The position numbers and the translations under genes are program-made. This document shows positions 28,401 through 43,646 of a DNA stretch of 64,000 nucleotides, in pieces. The notes beneath the pieces are model-generated. The model had not been told where the DNA came from. It saw nothing but the letters and a program-made list of their open reading frames with translations, and did not search any database. This DNA comes from Inia geoffrensis (taxonomy: Eukaryota; Chordata; Mammalia; Artiodactyla; Iniidae): the NCBI GenBank assembly GCA_036417435.1, contig CM070910.1:71904784-71968783 (forward strand). The letters run 5' to 3'. The stretch's first letter is position 1; each line of letters opens with the position of its first letter.

Positions 28401-31400
28401 CAAAGCATTGGAGAGTCTAAATAATTGGGGCAAGAAATCTGAGTTTCTCTTAAAAGATAAAATGACAAGCTCTTTGCCTTAAATCCAAACAGAACATTTA
28501 GAACCTTTGTTTCTCTCAGAAAGTGCCCCAGGCTGGGGGGTGTCCTGCTCTGCTGGGCTCAAACTCCAGCTCTGCAGCTTACTGATCTGGGACCCTAGAT
28601 ACATCACTCTTTCCTACACTCAAGTTTGCCTTTATAAAATTGAGTAAATAAGAGCAAGCTCATGGAGTGGTTGTAAGAACTCATAGGCAGTAATGTATAA
28701 AGCACCAAGCACAGTACAGTAGATATTGGTGCCTTCTCTCCCTTTCTTTCTTTAATTTCCAGGCTTCTTACAGTGTTTTTGTGCTGACTCTGAATTAGAG
28801 GTTGAAGAGCCACTTTTATGTGTGGTGTTCTTTCATTTGCTCTAAAGGTTCAAGGAAGAAACTGCAGCACACATCACATCCCTCAAAGCATCTCATGAGA
28901 GGGAAGTAGAGAAACTCCTTTGCCAAAACGCAGTCGAAAATTCTTCTTCTAAAGTAGCCGAACTAAATCGTAAAATAGCAACTCAAGAGGTAGGTGACTT
29001 TAATAAACTTTGAGTGTGATGCAATTTTTTTTTCAAGACTGTTGACAAAGTATCTGGAAATATTTTAACTTCACTTCTTGAGGTTGGTGATAGGAATGGA
29101 AAATGATTGTCACTTTTTTTTTTAATAGAAGACAACACTCTTACCATATATGTGTTTAACTATTCTACTTTACAGTTATACCTTTAAGTAAGTGTTTTTG
29201 CAATTTTGTCCTTATATTTCTCAAATATATCTTCCTGTAAGTATGTTGTAATAGATGGTTGAGGGATACATCCAATGTGATGGGGACCTTGTACTTAAAC
29301 CTGAATGCTGAACCATCTCCTTCCACCCCAAGTCCCAGCTGCCAAGTCACTCTTCTTTCCCCATTACCTGTTGTTCTTTAAATAATGTTTTGTGGTCATT
29401 CAGGCGCTGGGGATAAAATAATGAACAGAGACATGTACACAACTACAGCCATTATGAAGCATAGTCTTCTGAGAATTTTTACAGGGCACGGTGACAGCTC
29501 ATCTGCATTTCCTGAAGTGTGTCTTCCTTCTTGGATAGTATGTTTGTCAACTTGGAATAGATAGAAATATCTACTGTGTGGCCCATTTTCTGTGGTTTTT
29601 GCAAGTTGAAAAAACAGCATTAAAATAGAATTTGCAAGTTACTTTCAAATGGTGTATCCAAGAAAAAAAAGAAAGCAAATATGGCAAAATGTTAGCAGTC
29701 GGTATTCAAATTGAAGAATACATGAATGTTCATTGTGCTCTTCATCTTTCTATAGGTTTTAATACCAAACTGAGGGGGAAAAACTTCAAGAAATAATTAT
29801 CTCATGATCACCTCTCCCACCCATAATTATTTAATAGGATTTTAATTAAAAACAGGTCCGTCAGTTGGGGAAGTTTGAGTATGGACAAGACAGGAGATAC
29901 TATGAAATTACTGCAAATTTTCTTAGGTGTAAAAATGTTATTGTGGATTTGTAAGAAAATGCATGTTGAAATATTGGATGTATCTAAGGGTGAGATGTAA
30001 TGAGGTCTGTAATTTAATTTCAGATAGCTCAGAAATAAAGAACTTTGACTGTTTTAATACTTGACTGAAAAAGCTTTAAAGTGCTTTTTTGAAGTAACCA
30101 TTATACAGCATTGCAGAGAGCTTCTCTAGCTTTCTTCCCCTCAAAGGAGTGGGGTGTCAGTGGGCAGTAAACATAATATCAAGTGATTATATGATAAGGA
30201 GAGGTCTGGGAGGGATGGGGAAAGTAGTGTCATTAGGCCATAGTGCCATAAGTATGAATATGTTATTTTCCCAGAGTTCTAAGTGTAACATTTTAAATTG
30301 AGAGTTAAATGAAGTCAGCATAGTCCGATTGTAGAAACTAAAAGTAAATCATTAGAGAAAAGAAACATGAATTTTTCCTGTTTTTGCAGCTTCTTGATGG
30401 AAGTATTTACTTACATACTTCAGTTTCTTTGTCTAAAAATGAGATTTTTCACAGATGTTAGGTTTTATTATTTTAGTCAATAGCTCTTTAATAAAAACTA
30501 TCTTAATTACAAAGTATAAAGATAATATTGGCCACTTTCTTCAAAATGTTTAAACTTTATAGAAGTTGATTTTAAGTGGTATTTTTCAGATCTTCAAAAG
30601 AAAAGTATTAGAGATAAAGAAGCCAAGTAGTTACATAGTTATTAATTTATGTGTGGTGTTATATATTAAACTTTGAAAGAAACAAAATGATGAATTTATT
30701 CAATGAGTTTAATTCATTCAATGAACTTAATTTCTGTGGTAATGATGTTAGATTTTGGCAATTATAAAATATTAGGATCCTTTTTATTTTTTAATACAAA
30801 CAAGTCATTAGTTCACTTTCATTTTTCAAATAATGTTCAAGGAAAAGCTTTATTAACTCAGTACTTCTAACATAATTTCCTAGGTACTTATAAAACATTT
30901 CCAAAATCAAGTTAACGAGCTGCAGGGTAAACAAGAGTCTCTTGTAGTTTCTCACGTTCGAGAAGAAATCCTACAGAAAGAGGTAAGAAATAACCAAAAT
31001 ATTCTGCTCACTTAAGCTTTTCTTAGCCATTTCAATCATATTCATATTTCTGTATAATTCTTTAAGTTTAAATGTACAAATAGAGATAACCCAGAAATAT
31101 CTATCACATCAAGAAAATATTAATAAAAGCCACCTTTCCCCAGATGAAGCTCAGATGTTAGTTGATTAAGTTATTTATATGTTTGTATTTGTCATTGAGA
31201 TTTTCTGGGCAGTAGGGAAATGGGGCGAGTTTGGTTTGGCTGTTTTGAGTTTTTAGGAGGTAAAATTGGCCATTTCTGCATTAAGTACTAAGACTAATTA
31301 ATTTGGTTAAGAAATAGGTAAAGAAATTATTACAGTGATGCTGGATCACTAAGAAGAAAACCATTATTGGAAATAGATCTTTCTAGAAACTCACTTTTTT

Positions 31401-34400
31401 GTGGTACGCGGGCCTCTCACTGTTGTGGCCTCTCCCGCTGCGGAGCACAGGCTCCGGACGCGCAGTCTCAGCGGCCATGGCTCACAGGCCCAGCTGCTCC
31501 ACGGCATGTGGGATCTTCCCGGACCAGGGCACGAACTCATGTCCCATGCATCGGCAGGCGGACTCTCAATCACTGTGCCACCAGGGAAGCCCCGAAACTC
31601 ACCTTTTTTATTACTCTGAGATTCTTTTGATTCTAGGAAGTATGAAAAACCAGATAAGCTGTGTATTCTGTTTGAAGCATATACATCATTTTTTTGTTAT
31701 TCAAGGACTTACTAAATCACATGATAAAAGCAAAACATACAACTAATTGCATTATAGAAAGATTAATGTAAAAATACTCCACAATTATGCAACTATCTGT
31801 TTTAAAAATCTTGTTGTAGGAGTTGAAAGGCTATATAGTTCAGCACCGTGCATTCTTTTCAGTGTTTAAGAGGTACATAAACTTTGTTGTATAAGCAATA
31901 AACGTACAGAACCTCACAGACCTCAAGTAAAATTTTTAGGAAAACAGTAAAAGGAAGTATGTGTTCATGTTTGCATGATAAAGAGCAAGGTCAATTTTGG
32001 TCAAGTCATAGTGTTCTTAGTTTGAGAATAGCTAAATATTTTGAAAATAGAAAAGCTATAACACATGATTTTCAAGCCTATTTACTGGAAAACTAAGTAA
32101 AGCACTCCGTCTCTTAAATAAAGCTAATGACAGTCTGCCTTTTGATATGAACCATATTTATCATAGCTGTTTTACCAGGGCTAATTTATTCCCTCTCTGG
32201 TGCCTTGTGTGTTATGAGGCATTCCGTCTCAGGCCAGTGGGAATATAAACCATTCCCAGCCTGTATGAACTCCAAGAATCGTTCAGGCTACTGTTTCCAC
32301 TGGCTTTGAAACCACCTCTGGACAACAGACTAGGCAGTTGTAGAGCTCATCTTGTTTGTTTCCTTTCTCTCATGAATTACAGCCCTGCAGTGCTATTAGC
32401 CAGTTTTGGAAAATAGTTGTTTCGTATATTGTCTGTTTTTTCTGGTTGTTTAAGAAATCCCTGTTGCTTACTCCACCATGGCCTCAGGTGAAAGCATACT
32501 AATAAACAGTGGTGAATTGTTTTATGACTGCTTTTTTTTTTCTTTTATTTATTTTTATTTTTGGCTGCATTGGGTGTTCCTTGCTGCGCATGGTCTTTCT
32601 CTAGTTGTGGCGAGCAGGGGCTACTCTTCGTTGTGGTGCTCAGGCGTCTCATTGTGGTGGCTTCTCTTGTTGCGGAGCACAAGGTCTAGGCATACGGGCT
32701 TCGGTAGTTATGGCATGCGGGCTCTAGAGCACAGGCTCAGTAGTTGTGGTGCACGGGGGTAGTTGCTCCGCGGCATGTGGGATCTTCCCGGACCAGGGAT
32801 TGAACCCTTGTCCCCTGCACTGGCAGGCGGATTCTTAACCACTGCACCACCAGGGAAGTCCCTGACTGCTTGTTTTTAAAGTAATTTTATAGAGCTACAA
32901 GAACACTGAGTGATTTCAAATTTTTCAGCATAGCTCAAGTTAGTTATTAGAGATTTTTAGTTCTCTTTGATGGTGTCATACTTAACCTAATTTTTTTGAT
33001 CCTTGATTTTTGCATTGGTTATCTGTGCATTCGAGTAATTGGTGTCCTCTTCCAGACTTTGCAGGTTTTCTACAGCAGAGAGAGTTCTTTACCAGTCAGC
33101 TCAGTTTGGGTTTCTGGATGTGTCTGCTGGTCACACCCTTGGGCTTGCTTTCATGGTCTATTTTTGGGCAAGGCCACTGCCTGAGTTATGAAGTTGGAGG
33201 GAGAGGGATGCCACTAGCTGAGTACAGTTGGACAGGATTCCTGGTTTGGTTCCCTACCCAAGTGAAGCTGTCGCCTAGCCTGTATCCAGAGTGCCAACTG
33301 TGGCTTATGATCACTGTATGACTCTAAATGTTTACTTGAACCTACATTTTATAATAGAGGAGTCAAAATAGTAATAATAATAATTACTGTTTATTAAGTG
33401 TTTACTAGGCACTGAGGTGTTCTATGTGGTTCTCACAATAACCCAAAAGAATAGGTACTACTATTCCCATTTTACAGATGAAGAAACTGATGATAAGAAA
33501 AATGAAATAGCTCACCTGAGGTCACCAAGCAGAATATAGAAATGCAAGCATTAGGACTCAGGGCCTCTGGCTCCAGGTCCAAGGCTGTCAGTTACTTTTT
33601 TTTCTTTTTAATTAATTAATTTATTTATTTATTTTTGGCTGCGCTGGGTCTTTGTTGCTGCGTGCAGGCTCTTTCTAGTTCCAGTGAGGGGAGGCTCCTC
33701 TACATTGCAGTGTGCGGGCTTCTCATTGCAGTGGCTTCTCTTGTTGCGGAGCACGGGTCCTAGGCATGCAGGCTCAGTAGTTGTGGCTCATGAGCTTAGT
33801 TGCTCTGTGGCATGTGGGATGTTCCCAGATCAGGGCTCAAACCCGTGTCCCCTACATTAGCAGGTGGATTCTTAACCACTGCGCCACCAGGGAAGTCCCA
33901 TCAGTTACTTTTTTACGAATCCTCTCTCAATGGACATTCAGGTTGTTACCAGTTTTTTTCTATAGTATTCAAGTAGCAGGAAGCATTTTTGATCATACAT
34001 CTTTGCTTGTGTATCCAGTTGCCTCCAATGGATAAATTCACTAAAATATAAGAATTTTTTAAAAGTAAAGGTTCAACCTTAATTTATACTCTTAAAGGTG
34101 CTTTTAAGTAGGTACAAATGAAGGGACGTTATCTCTATGCTTTGTCTAAAACCAAATTTCTGAATTTAGATAGTTTACAAATGAATGTTTAACCTCTGAA
34201 AGGTGACTCCGTTGATTTATTCATGGATAATTGTTAAACACCTACTCTCTGCTGTGCATGGCTCTAGGTGCTAGGAATACTGAGGAGAACAAGGTTAGAC
34301 AAAAATCCCTGCTCTCATGGAGCTTACGTTTTATTTGGGGAATCAGACAGTAAACAAATGTAACTTTTGATAAATCAGATCAACTGAGACAACATCTTTT

Positions 34401-37400
34401 AAGTACTTAGCCTAGCACCTAGCACATGATACTGCCATAACTCACTACTGCCTGTCCTTTAAGAGTCAGTTCAGCCACAGCTGCCTCAGGTTGAGAATCC
34501 TGCAGCCCACCTCTCCTTCAGGTTCAGGACTCCCTCACTTACCACCTCACTGCTTCTTGGGCATCTCTCCATGGCAGCACATCATGTTAGAATTCTCATT
34601 CTCTCAAGTGTGCCTTCCACTAGACCAGAACTTCCCAGCTGGTGGACCTGGAAGGGGTTACCTGTGGTCACAAGATGATGATGGCTGGAAAGGTTGTCTA
34701 ATGACAAACTGAGTCACTTTTCAATTATTAAAATATTTATAGAAGATGAAGTGATATTTGACCATTACAAGTATGACAATGCCTCTGACAACTATCTTAG
34801 TTCAGTATCATTTTTTTGTTTTGTTTCTGGGGGGGGGGGTTGGTTTTGTTTGTTTGGTTTTTTGTTTTGTTTTACCATTCTTAGCAATCATAGTTTTCAC
34901 ATACAAGATTTTGTTGCCCAGCAGCCATCACCACAGCATGGCATGTACGGCATCTCCCCAACCTTTCTGCAAATCATCCTAATTAAGGTCTGCTTATTTC
35001 TTTGGTCCCTGATGATATCAAGGATGTCCCACACTTAAAATATTTAGATTTGCCTCTGATTTAATTTGCTTGTATTTTCACATCTTTTAAACTAACTTCA
35101 GAAGAGTATATGGGTTCTTTTTTTTTTTTGTATTAGTGTTATTAAGTACTTGGGTGTTTCCATGTAAAGCATAATTGAATTGTTAATTTTATCCATTTTC
35201 ATTTGCTTGTTAATTATTTTGCCTTTTGATATTAACAGTTGGCAAAGTTATCATAATTTTATGGTATAAATAAAATGCAATTAATTTTTCTTATGAAGTC
35301 CAATATAAAGATCCCTCATGTCACCTCCATTTCACTCCCTGGTGCCATAAAAGTTTTACCATTTTCTCTGGGTCATGATATGAAAAAGGAGGTACTGCAC
35401 TAGACTGTCATCTCCATGAGGACAGGGACTGACTGTGTCTTTCATCTCTGCATCCTCAGTACCTAAGAGACAGCCAGCACAGAAAGAGTTCAGTACTTCC
35501 TTATCTCTGTTTTATATGCATACATTCACATGTGGAATGAATTATTATAAGTGACAAAGTGATATGAACCAGAAGATAATTACAAATAGAATTATAGGGA
35601 GTTGACAAAAGAGGATCCATATTTATTGAACTTTCTGTGTATTGGGTGCTTTAAATGTATTATTTAATCCCAACAGTAATCACACTATTAACAAATAGTT
35701 TGTAACAAGGCTGAATACATCTAAGAAAGTGCCCAACTTCATTTTCTGCACTACAACCAGCCTGGCATACCTGGGAGGGAGAAAGTGGTCCAATCATCTG
35801 GAACCTTTTGGAATGTGAGGTTACTTCAGAACAAGGATGAGCCTTTACTTTCTGGACCAAGGGAATGAAAGCTATTATTTTAACAACTCCAGATACCTTT
35901 GATGTTAACAAGAAGCCTCTTATCTAGAGAAATTTTATACAAAGAATATGCAGTGACTGTTCTTACTTCTTATGACTGCCTGTTAAAAATGAATTGTTTC
36001 CTTGTTATAATTTCCCATTTATTTCATATCTCAATTTTAGATTACAAAACTCTTGGAAGAATTGAGAGAAGCCAAAGAAAACCACACACCAGAGATGAAA
36101 CATTTCATGGTCTTAGAGAAGAAAATTAAACAGATGGAAATGAGACATGAGCAAAGAGAGCAGGAGCTTCAACAGGTGAAATAGTAAATCACTTTTACAT
36201 ATTTGTACAGTTCTTCACATTTAAGTACCTCCCGTTTGCTATCGTTTTGTCATCCCTAGCAAATTACTTAAAGTATTTCCATTGTATATTGATTTTATTA
36301 AAAATAAATGTATAGCTTTTAAGAGAAAATAAGACTTTAATTCTTAAATACCTGAAGATTGGTTTGCCTTATATCTACAGAAATAGAGTAACAACTTTTG
36401 TATTCTGTTCTTTATTGTTGATGGGTGCCTGAAAGTTAGGCATTTTACCTTGGGAACAGGGCTCTTGGGAACCGTGTTCCATATTTAAGTCATTTCAATA
36501 AATGTTAGTAAGAAACAGGCTTATATTAAAATGCGATCACTTAAAATCTTATTTGCCTAGCACCAGTAACATTGGGGTTACTACATGTAGCTACAAACAG
36601 ATAAATTAACAGAAATTAAAATGGGCAGAAGGGCTTGATGTGTTTTTAGGCACTAGCATTGTTCTTGATATTTAGTTTTGCTTGAACAGTGTATTCGTCT
36701 GCTTGGACTGCCACAACAAAATATCATAAACTGAGTGGCTTAAAAAACAGAAATCTTCTCACAGCTCTGGAGGCTAAAAGTTTACAATCAAGGTTTCCAA
36801 CTGGTTCAGTTTCTGGTGAGAGCTCTTTCTGACTTGCAGATGAAATTTTTTCTCCATGTGTGCTCTGTGGGGTGGAGAGGGGGAGTAGAGAGAGAAAGAG
36901 CTCTCTGATGCCTCTTCTTATGAGGACACTAATCCAATCTAACTAGGGCTCCACCCTTATGACTTAATATGTTAGACGAGGTGGACTTAACATATATAGT
37001 ATATAGTATCCAAAAGGAACAAAATACATTTTCGAGCACACATTCTTCTCAAGCACATGTGTAAAATTCTCCAGGCTAGATCATATATTAGGCCACAAAA
37101 CAAGTCTTAATAAATTTAAGAGGAGATTAAAATCATATCATCAAGCATCTTCCCTGACCACAGTGGAATGAAACTGAGAATCAGTTGCAAGAAGAAAACT
37201 AGAAAATTAACAAATATGTGGAGTTAAATCACATGCTGCTGAACAACACATGGGTTAAAGAAGAAATCAAAAGATAAATTTAAAAATATCTTGAGACAAT
37301 TGAAAATGGAAACACAGCATACCAAAATTTATAGGATGCAGCAAATCAGTCCTGAGAGGGAAGGTAATTGCAATAAATGCCTACATCAAGAAACAAGCCA

Positions 37401-40400
37401 AAGACAAAATTTTTAAAACAGCAACAGAAAAGCAATGTGTCACATACAAGGGAACCCCCATTAGAGGATATGTAGATTTCTCAATGGAGAGTTTGCAGCT
37501 GAGGAGACAATGGATTGATACATTCAAAATACTGAAAGAAAAGTCTGTCAATGAAGAATACTATAGCTGGCAAAGCTCTCCTTCAGAAACAAATTAAAAA
37601 GCGTCAGGGAGTTCATCACCACTAGACGTGCCTTACAAGACTCCTAAAGGGAATTCATCAAATGGAAATAAAAAGATGCTAATTAACATCATAAAAATAT
37701 ATGAATGTAGTTGAAAAACTCACTGGTAATGCTAAATATATAGTCAAACTCAGATTCTGTAATATTGTAATGGTGGTGAATAATTCTCCTACAATTCTAG
37801 TATAAAAGTTGAAAAAACAAATGTATTAAAAATAACCATAACTACATTAGTTATTGCACACACAGTATTAAAATATGTAAATTATAATATCAATAACCTA
37901 AAATTGAGGTGGGAAGCAGTAAAAGTGTCAAGTTTAGTATGCTACTGAAGTTTTTATCAACTTAAAATAGGATGTTATAAATATATCACATTTTATGTAG
38001 GCCTCATATTAACCACAAAGGGAAAAATCCTGTAATAGTTTTCCAAAAGATTATGCTAAAGGAGTCAAAGCATACCACACAAATCATTAATTCACAAAAG
38101 TAGAATGGAAATGTAAGAAGCAAGGATCTACAAGACAGAAAACAACAAAATAACAATAGTAAATTCTTATCTGTCAATAATTCTCTTTAAATGGATTAAA
38201 TTTTTCATTCAAAACAGTAGAACTGCTGAATGGATGAACAAGATCCAAACAATATGCTGCCTACAAGAGACACACTTTAGCTTTAAAAACACATGTAGAC
38301 TGAGAATGAAGAGATGGAAAAAGATATTTCAACCAAATGGTAACCAAAAGAAAGCAGGAGTAGCTGTAGCTAAGCTAAAAATCACCAAAAGAGACAGTGA
38401 AGGTGATTATATAATGATAGAGGGCTCAATCCATCAGTAAGATATAACATGTAAATATTTATGCATCCTATATCAGAGCACCTAAATATATAAAACAAAC
38501 ACTAATAGAACTAAAAGTAGAAACAAACAGCAATACAGTAATAGTTGGGGACTTTAATATCCCACTCTCAACAATGGATATTTCATCCAGAAAATCAATA
38601 AGGAAACAGCAGCGTTTGAGTTATACTATAGAAAAAATGGATCTAACAGATATATACAATACCCCCCCCCCAACAACAGCAGAATATACATTCTTATCAA
38701 GCACACAAGGAACACTTTCTAGGATAGATCACATGTTAGGCCACAAAACAATTATTGATAAACTTAAGAAGACTGAAATCACAGCAAGTATCTTTTCTGA
38801 CCTATATGATGTGAAACTAAATATCAACAGGAGGAAAACTGGAAATGTGACATATACATAGAAACTAAACAACACACTCCTAAATAAACAATGGACCAGA
38901 GAAGAAATTGAAAGGAAAAAAAAAAGTATCTTGAGATAAACATGAAACACAACATACCAGAACTAATGCAGTGCAGCAAAAGCATTTCTAAGAGGGAAGG
39001 TTATAGAAATAAATGCATGTTTCAAGAAAAAAGGTATCAAATTTTAAAACCTAACTTTATACCTCAAGGGACTAGAAAAAGAACAAACTAAGCCCAAAGT
39101 TAAAAGAAGGAAGGAAGTAAAGATTAGAGCAGAAATAAAGAATAGAAAAGATTAACAGAACAAAGAGTTGTTTTAAAAGATAAACAAAATTGACAAACCT
39201 TTACCTAGACTGAGGAAAGAAAAAGGGAGAGGACTCAAAATTATAAATGAAAGAGGGGACATTACAAATAATACCACAGAAGTACAACAGATCATAGGAG
39301 GCTACTATAAAAATTAAATGCCGGGCTTCCCTGGTGGTGCAGTGGTTGAGAGTCTGCTGATGCAGGGGACACGGGTCCGTGCTCCGGTCCAGGAAGATCC
39401 CACATGCCGTGGAGCGGCTGGGCCCGTGAGCCATGGCTGAGTCTGCGCGTCCAGAGCCTGTGCTCCGCAACGGGAGAGGCCACAACAGTGAGAGGCCCGC
39501 GTACTGCAAAAAAAAAGAAAAAGAAAAAAAAATGCTGACAAACTGAACAACTTAGAGGAAATTGATAAATTGCTAGAAACGTACAATCTATCAAGACTGA
39601 ATCGTTAAGAAATAGAAAATCCTGAAAAGAGCATGCTAGTAAGGAGATTGTATCAGTAACCAAAAGTCTCCCAACAAAGAAAATTCCAGGAACAGATGGC
39701 TTCACTGGTAAATTCTATCAAATTTTTAAAGAATTAATGTCAGTCCTTCTCAAACTTCCAAAAAGTAGAAGAGGAAGGAATACTCTCAAACTCATTTTAC
39801 AGGCCAGCATTACCCTGATAACAAAGCCAGATAAGGACACTACAAGAAAATAAAACAATAGACCAATTTCCCTGATGAATGTAGATGCAACAATTCTCAA
39901 AAACAAACAGCAAAATAGAGACCTGCAAGCAGGCACCAAACACTGCCCCCTGTCCTGGGAGTGCACGGGCTGCGGCCACCCCTAGGAGACCCCTGAGCAG
40001 GCACCAAGGGCTACCCACTGTCCCAGGAGTGCATGGGTTGCAGCTTCCCCAGGAGACCCCTGAGCAGGCACCAAGTGCTGCCCCCACTGTCCAAGAAGCA
40101 CGCAAGGGGCCGTGCATGCGCACCCCATATCAAGGGGATAATGGCCAGCATGCACTGAGGAAAGAGGCAGCAAGCATCCAGACTAAAGACAGCCCCTCAA
40201 TTCTGGACAAGATGGCAGAGTAGAAGGACTTGAGCTCACTTCCTCTCATGAAAACACCAAAATCATAACTAACTGCTGAACAACCATCAACAAAAAAGAC
40301 TGGAACTTATCATAAAGATGTTTTTGCATTCAAAGACAAAGAAGAAGCCACACAAGACAGGAGGAGAGGGGCATTTTCATGATGTAATAAAATCCCATAC

Positions 40401-43400
40401 ATACCAAGTGGATAACCCACAAACTGGAAGATAATTATTATCACAGAGGTTCTCCCACAGGAGTGAGAGTTCTGAGCCCCATGTCAGTCTCCCAAGCCTG
40501 AGGGTCTGCATTGGGAGGAGGAACCCCCAGAGCATTTGGCTTTGAAGGCCAGTGGGATGTGACTGCAGGAGCTCCACAGGACTGGGGGAAACAGACTCCA
40601 CTCTTGGAGGGTGCACACAAGTTTTCCCAGCACAAAGCAGTAACTCCATAGAATTCTGGGCTAGACCTACCTGTGGGTCTTGTAGGGTCTCCTGGGGAGG
40701 CGGGGGTTGGCTGTGGCTCATTGGGGGGCAAGGACACTGGTGGCAGAGGCCCCAGGAACACTGATCAGCATGAGCTATCCCAGGGGTTGCCATTTTGGCA
40801 CCAATTCCTGGCCCTAGCCAACACGCAACAGCCTGCAGGCTCCAGTGCTGAAATACCTCAAGGCAAAAAAAAAAAGCAGATAGGAGCTTAGCCCCACCCA
40901 TCAGCAGACAGGCTGCCTAAAGGCATACTGAGCTCACAGCCACCTCTAAATGAACAACTTGACATGGCCCTGCCCACCAGAGGGACAAGATTGAGCTCCA
41001 CCCACAAGTAGTCCCTCCCACCAGGAGCCCTGCACAAGCCCCTGGACCAGCCTCACCCACCAGGGGCAGGCACCCAAAGCAAGAGGAACTATGATCCTGC
41101 ACCCTGCAGAAAGGAGACCATAAACACAGAAAGTTAGGCAAAATGAGATGACAGAGAAATATGTTCCAGACAAAGGAACAAGATAACTCACAAGAACAAC
41201 TAAGTGAAGTGGAGATAGGCAATTTACCTGCAAAAGAATTCAGAGTAATGATAGTAAACATGATCCAAGATCTCAGAAAAAGAATGGTGGCACAGACCGA
41301 GAAGATACAAGAAATGTTTAACAAAGAGCTAGAAGATTTAAAGAACAAACAGAGATGAACAGTACAATAAGTGAAATGAAAAATACACTAATAGGAATCA
41401 ATAGCAGAATAAATGAGGGAGAAGAACAAATAAGTGAGCTGGAAGACAGGATGGTGGAAATCACTGCTGTGGAACAGAATAAAGAAAGAAGAATGAAAAG
41501 AAACGAGGACAGTGTCAGAGACCTCTGGCACAACATTAAACACACCAGCATTTGCATTATAGGGGTCTCAGAAGGAGGAGAGAGAGAAAGGGCCTGAGAA
41601 AATAATCAAAGGAATTATAGCCAGAAACTTCCCTAACATGAGAAAGGAAACACTCAAGTCCAGGAAGTACAGTAGAGTCCCATGCAGGATAAACCCAAGG
41701 AGGAACACACCAAGACACATATTAATCAAACTGACAAAAATTAAAGACAATGAAAAAATATTAAAAGCAACAAGGGAAAAGCAACAAATAACATACAAGG
41801 GGACTCCCATAAGGTTATCAGCTGATTTTTCAGCAGAAACTCTGCAGGCCACAAGGGAGTGGCACTATATATTTAAAGTGATGAAAGGGAGAAACCTACA
41901 ACCAAGAATACTCTACCCAGCAGGGCTCTCATTTAGAGTCAACGGAGAAATCAAAAGCTTTATAGACAAGCAAAAGCTAAGAGAATTCAGCACCACCAAA
42001 CCAGCTTTACGACAAATACTAAAGGAACTTATCTAGGCAGAAAAGAAAAGACCCTAACTAAAAACAAGAAAATTACGAATGGGAAAGCTCACCAGTAAAG
42101 GCAAATATAAGTAAAGGTAGGAAATCATCCACACACAAATATATCAGAACCAGCAGTTGTTGAGAAGAGGAGAGTACAAATTCAGGATATTAGACATGTA
42201 TTTGCAATTAAGAGACCAGCAACTTAAAACAATCTTGTATATATATAGACTGCGATATCAAAACCTCATAATAACTGCAAACCAAAAGTCTACAAAAGAA
42301 ATTGAAGATGACAAAACCCGATGGAAAGATATACCATGTTCTTGGATTGGAAGAATCAATACTGTCAAAATAACTATACTACCCAAGGTAATCTACAGAT
42401 TCATTGCAACCCCTGTCAAATAAATGCATTATCAAAATGCATTTTTCACAGAACTAGAACGAAAACTTTTTAAATTTGTATGGAAACACAAAAGACCTCA
42501 AATAGCCAAAACAATCTTGAGAAAGAAGAACAGAGCTAGAGGAATCATGCTCCCTGACTTCAGACTATACAACAAAGCCACAGTCATCAAAACAATGTGG
42601 TACTGGCACAAAAACAGACATAGATCAATGGAACAGGATGGAGAGCCCAGAAATAAACCTACACACATGTGGTCAGTTAAGCTATGACAACGGAGGCAAG
42701 AATATACAATGGAGAAAAGAAAGTCTCTTCAATAAGTGGTGCTGGGAAAACCGGACAGCTACATGTAAAAGAATGAAATTAGACCATTCTCTAACACCAT
42801 ATACAAAAATAAACTCAAAATGAATTAAAGACCTAAATGTAAGACCAGATACTATAAACCTCTTAGAGGAAAACATAGGCAGAACACTCTTTGACATGAA
42901 TTGCAGCAATGCCTTTTTGAATGTCTCCTAGAATAATGGAAATAAAAACAAACGTAAAAAAATAGGACCTAATTAAACTTAAAAGCTTTTGCACAGCCAA
43001 GGAGACCATAAACAAAACAAAAAGACAACCCACAGAATGGGAGAAAATATTTGCAAACGAAGTGACCAGCAAGGGATTAATCTCCAAAATATACAAACAG
43101 GTTATGCAGGTCTATATCAAAAAAAACAACAACCCAATAAAAAAAGAATGGACAGAAGATCTAAATAGACAAAAGAAGACATACAGATGGCCAAAAAGCA
43201 CATGAAAAGATGCTCAACATGAGAAATGCCAATCAAAACTACAATGAGGTATCACCTCACACCAGTCAGAAAGGCCATCATCAAAAAGTCTATGAACAAT
43301 AAATGCTGGGGAGGGTGTGGAGAAAAGCGGACAGGACCCTCCTACACTGTTGGTGGGAATGTAAATTGGTACAACCACTCTGGAGAACAGTATGGAGGTT

Positions 43401-43587
43401 CCTTAAAAAAACTAAGAAGAGAATTATCATATGACCCAGCAATCCCACTACTGGGCATATATCCAGAGGAAACTGTAATTTGAAAAGATACATGCAGCCC
43501 AGCGTTCATAGCAGCACTATTTACAATAGCCAAGCCACGGAAGCAACCTTAATCTCCATTGACAGTAGAATGGATAAAGAAGTCGTG

Positions 43588-43646
<59 letters not shown>

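Noticed and set aside
33010..33321. 103-codon open frame in a CEP162 intron
   Set aside because: No matching exon borders, no family resemblance, and the CEP162 phases are complete without it.
43588..43644. Long (TA)n as a possible regulatory or cruciform element
   Set aside because: An ordinary microsatellite expansion in a dead L1. No further structure around it.
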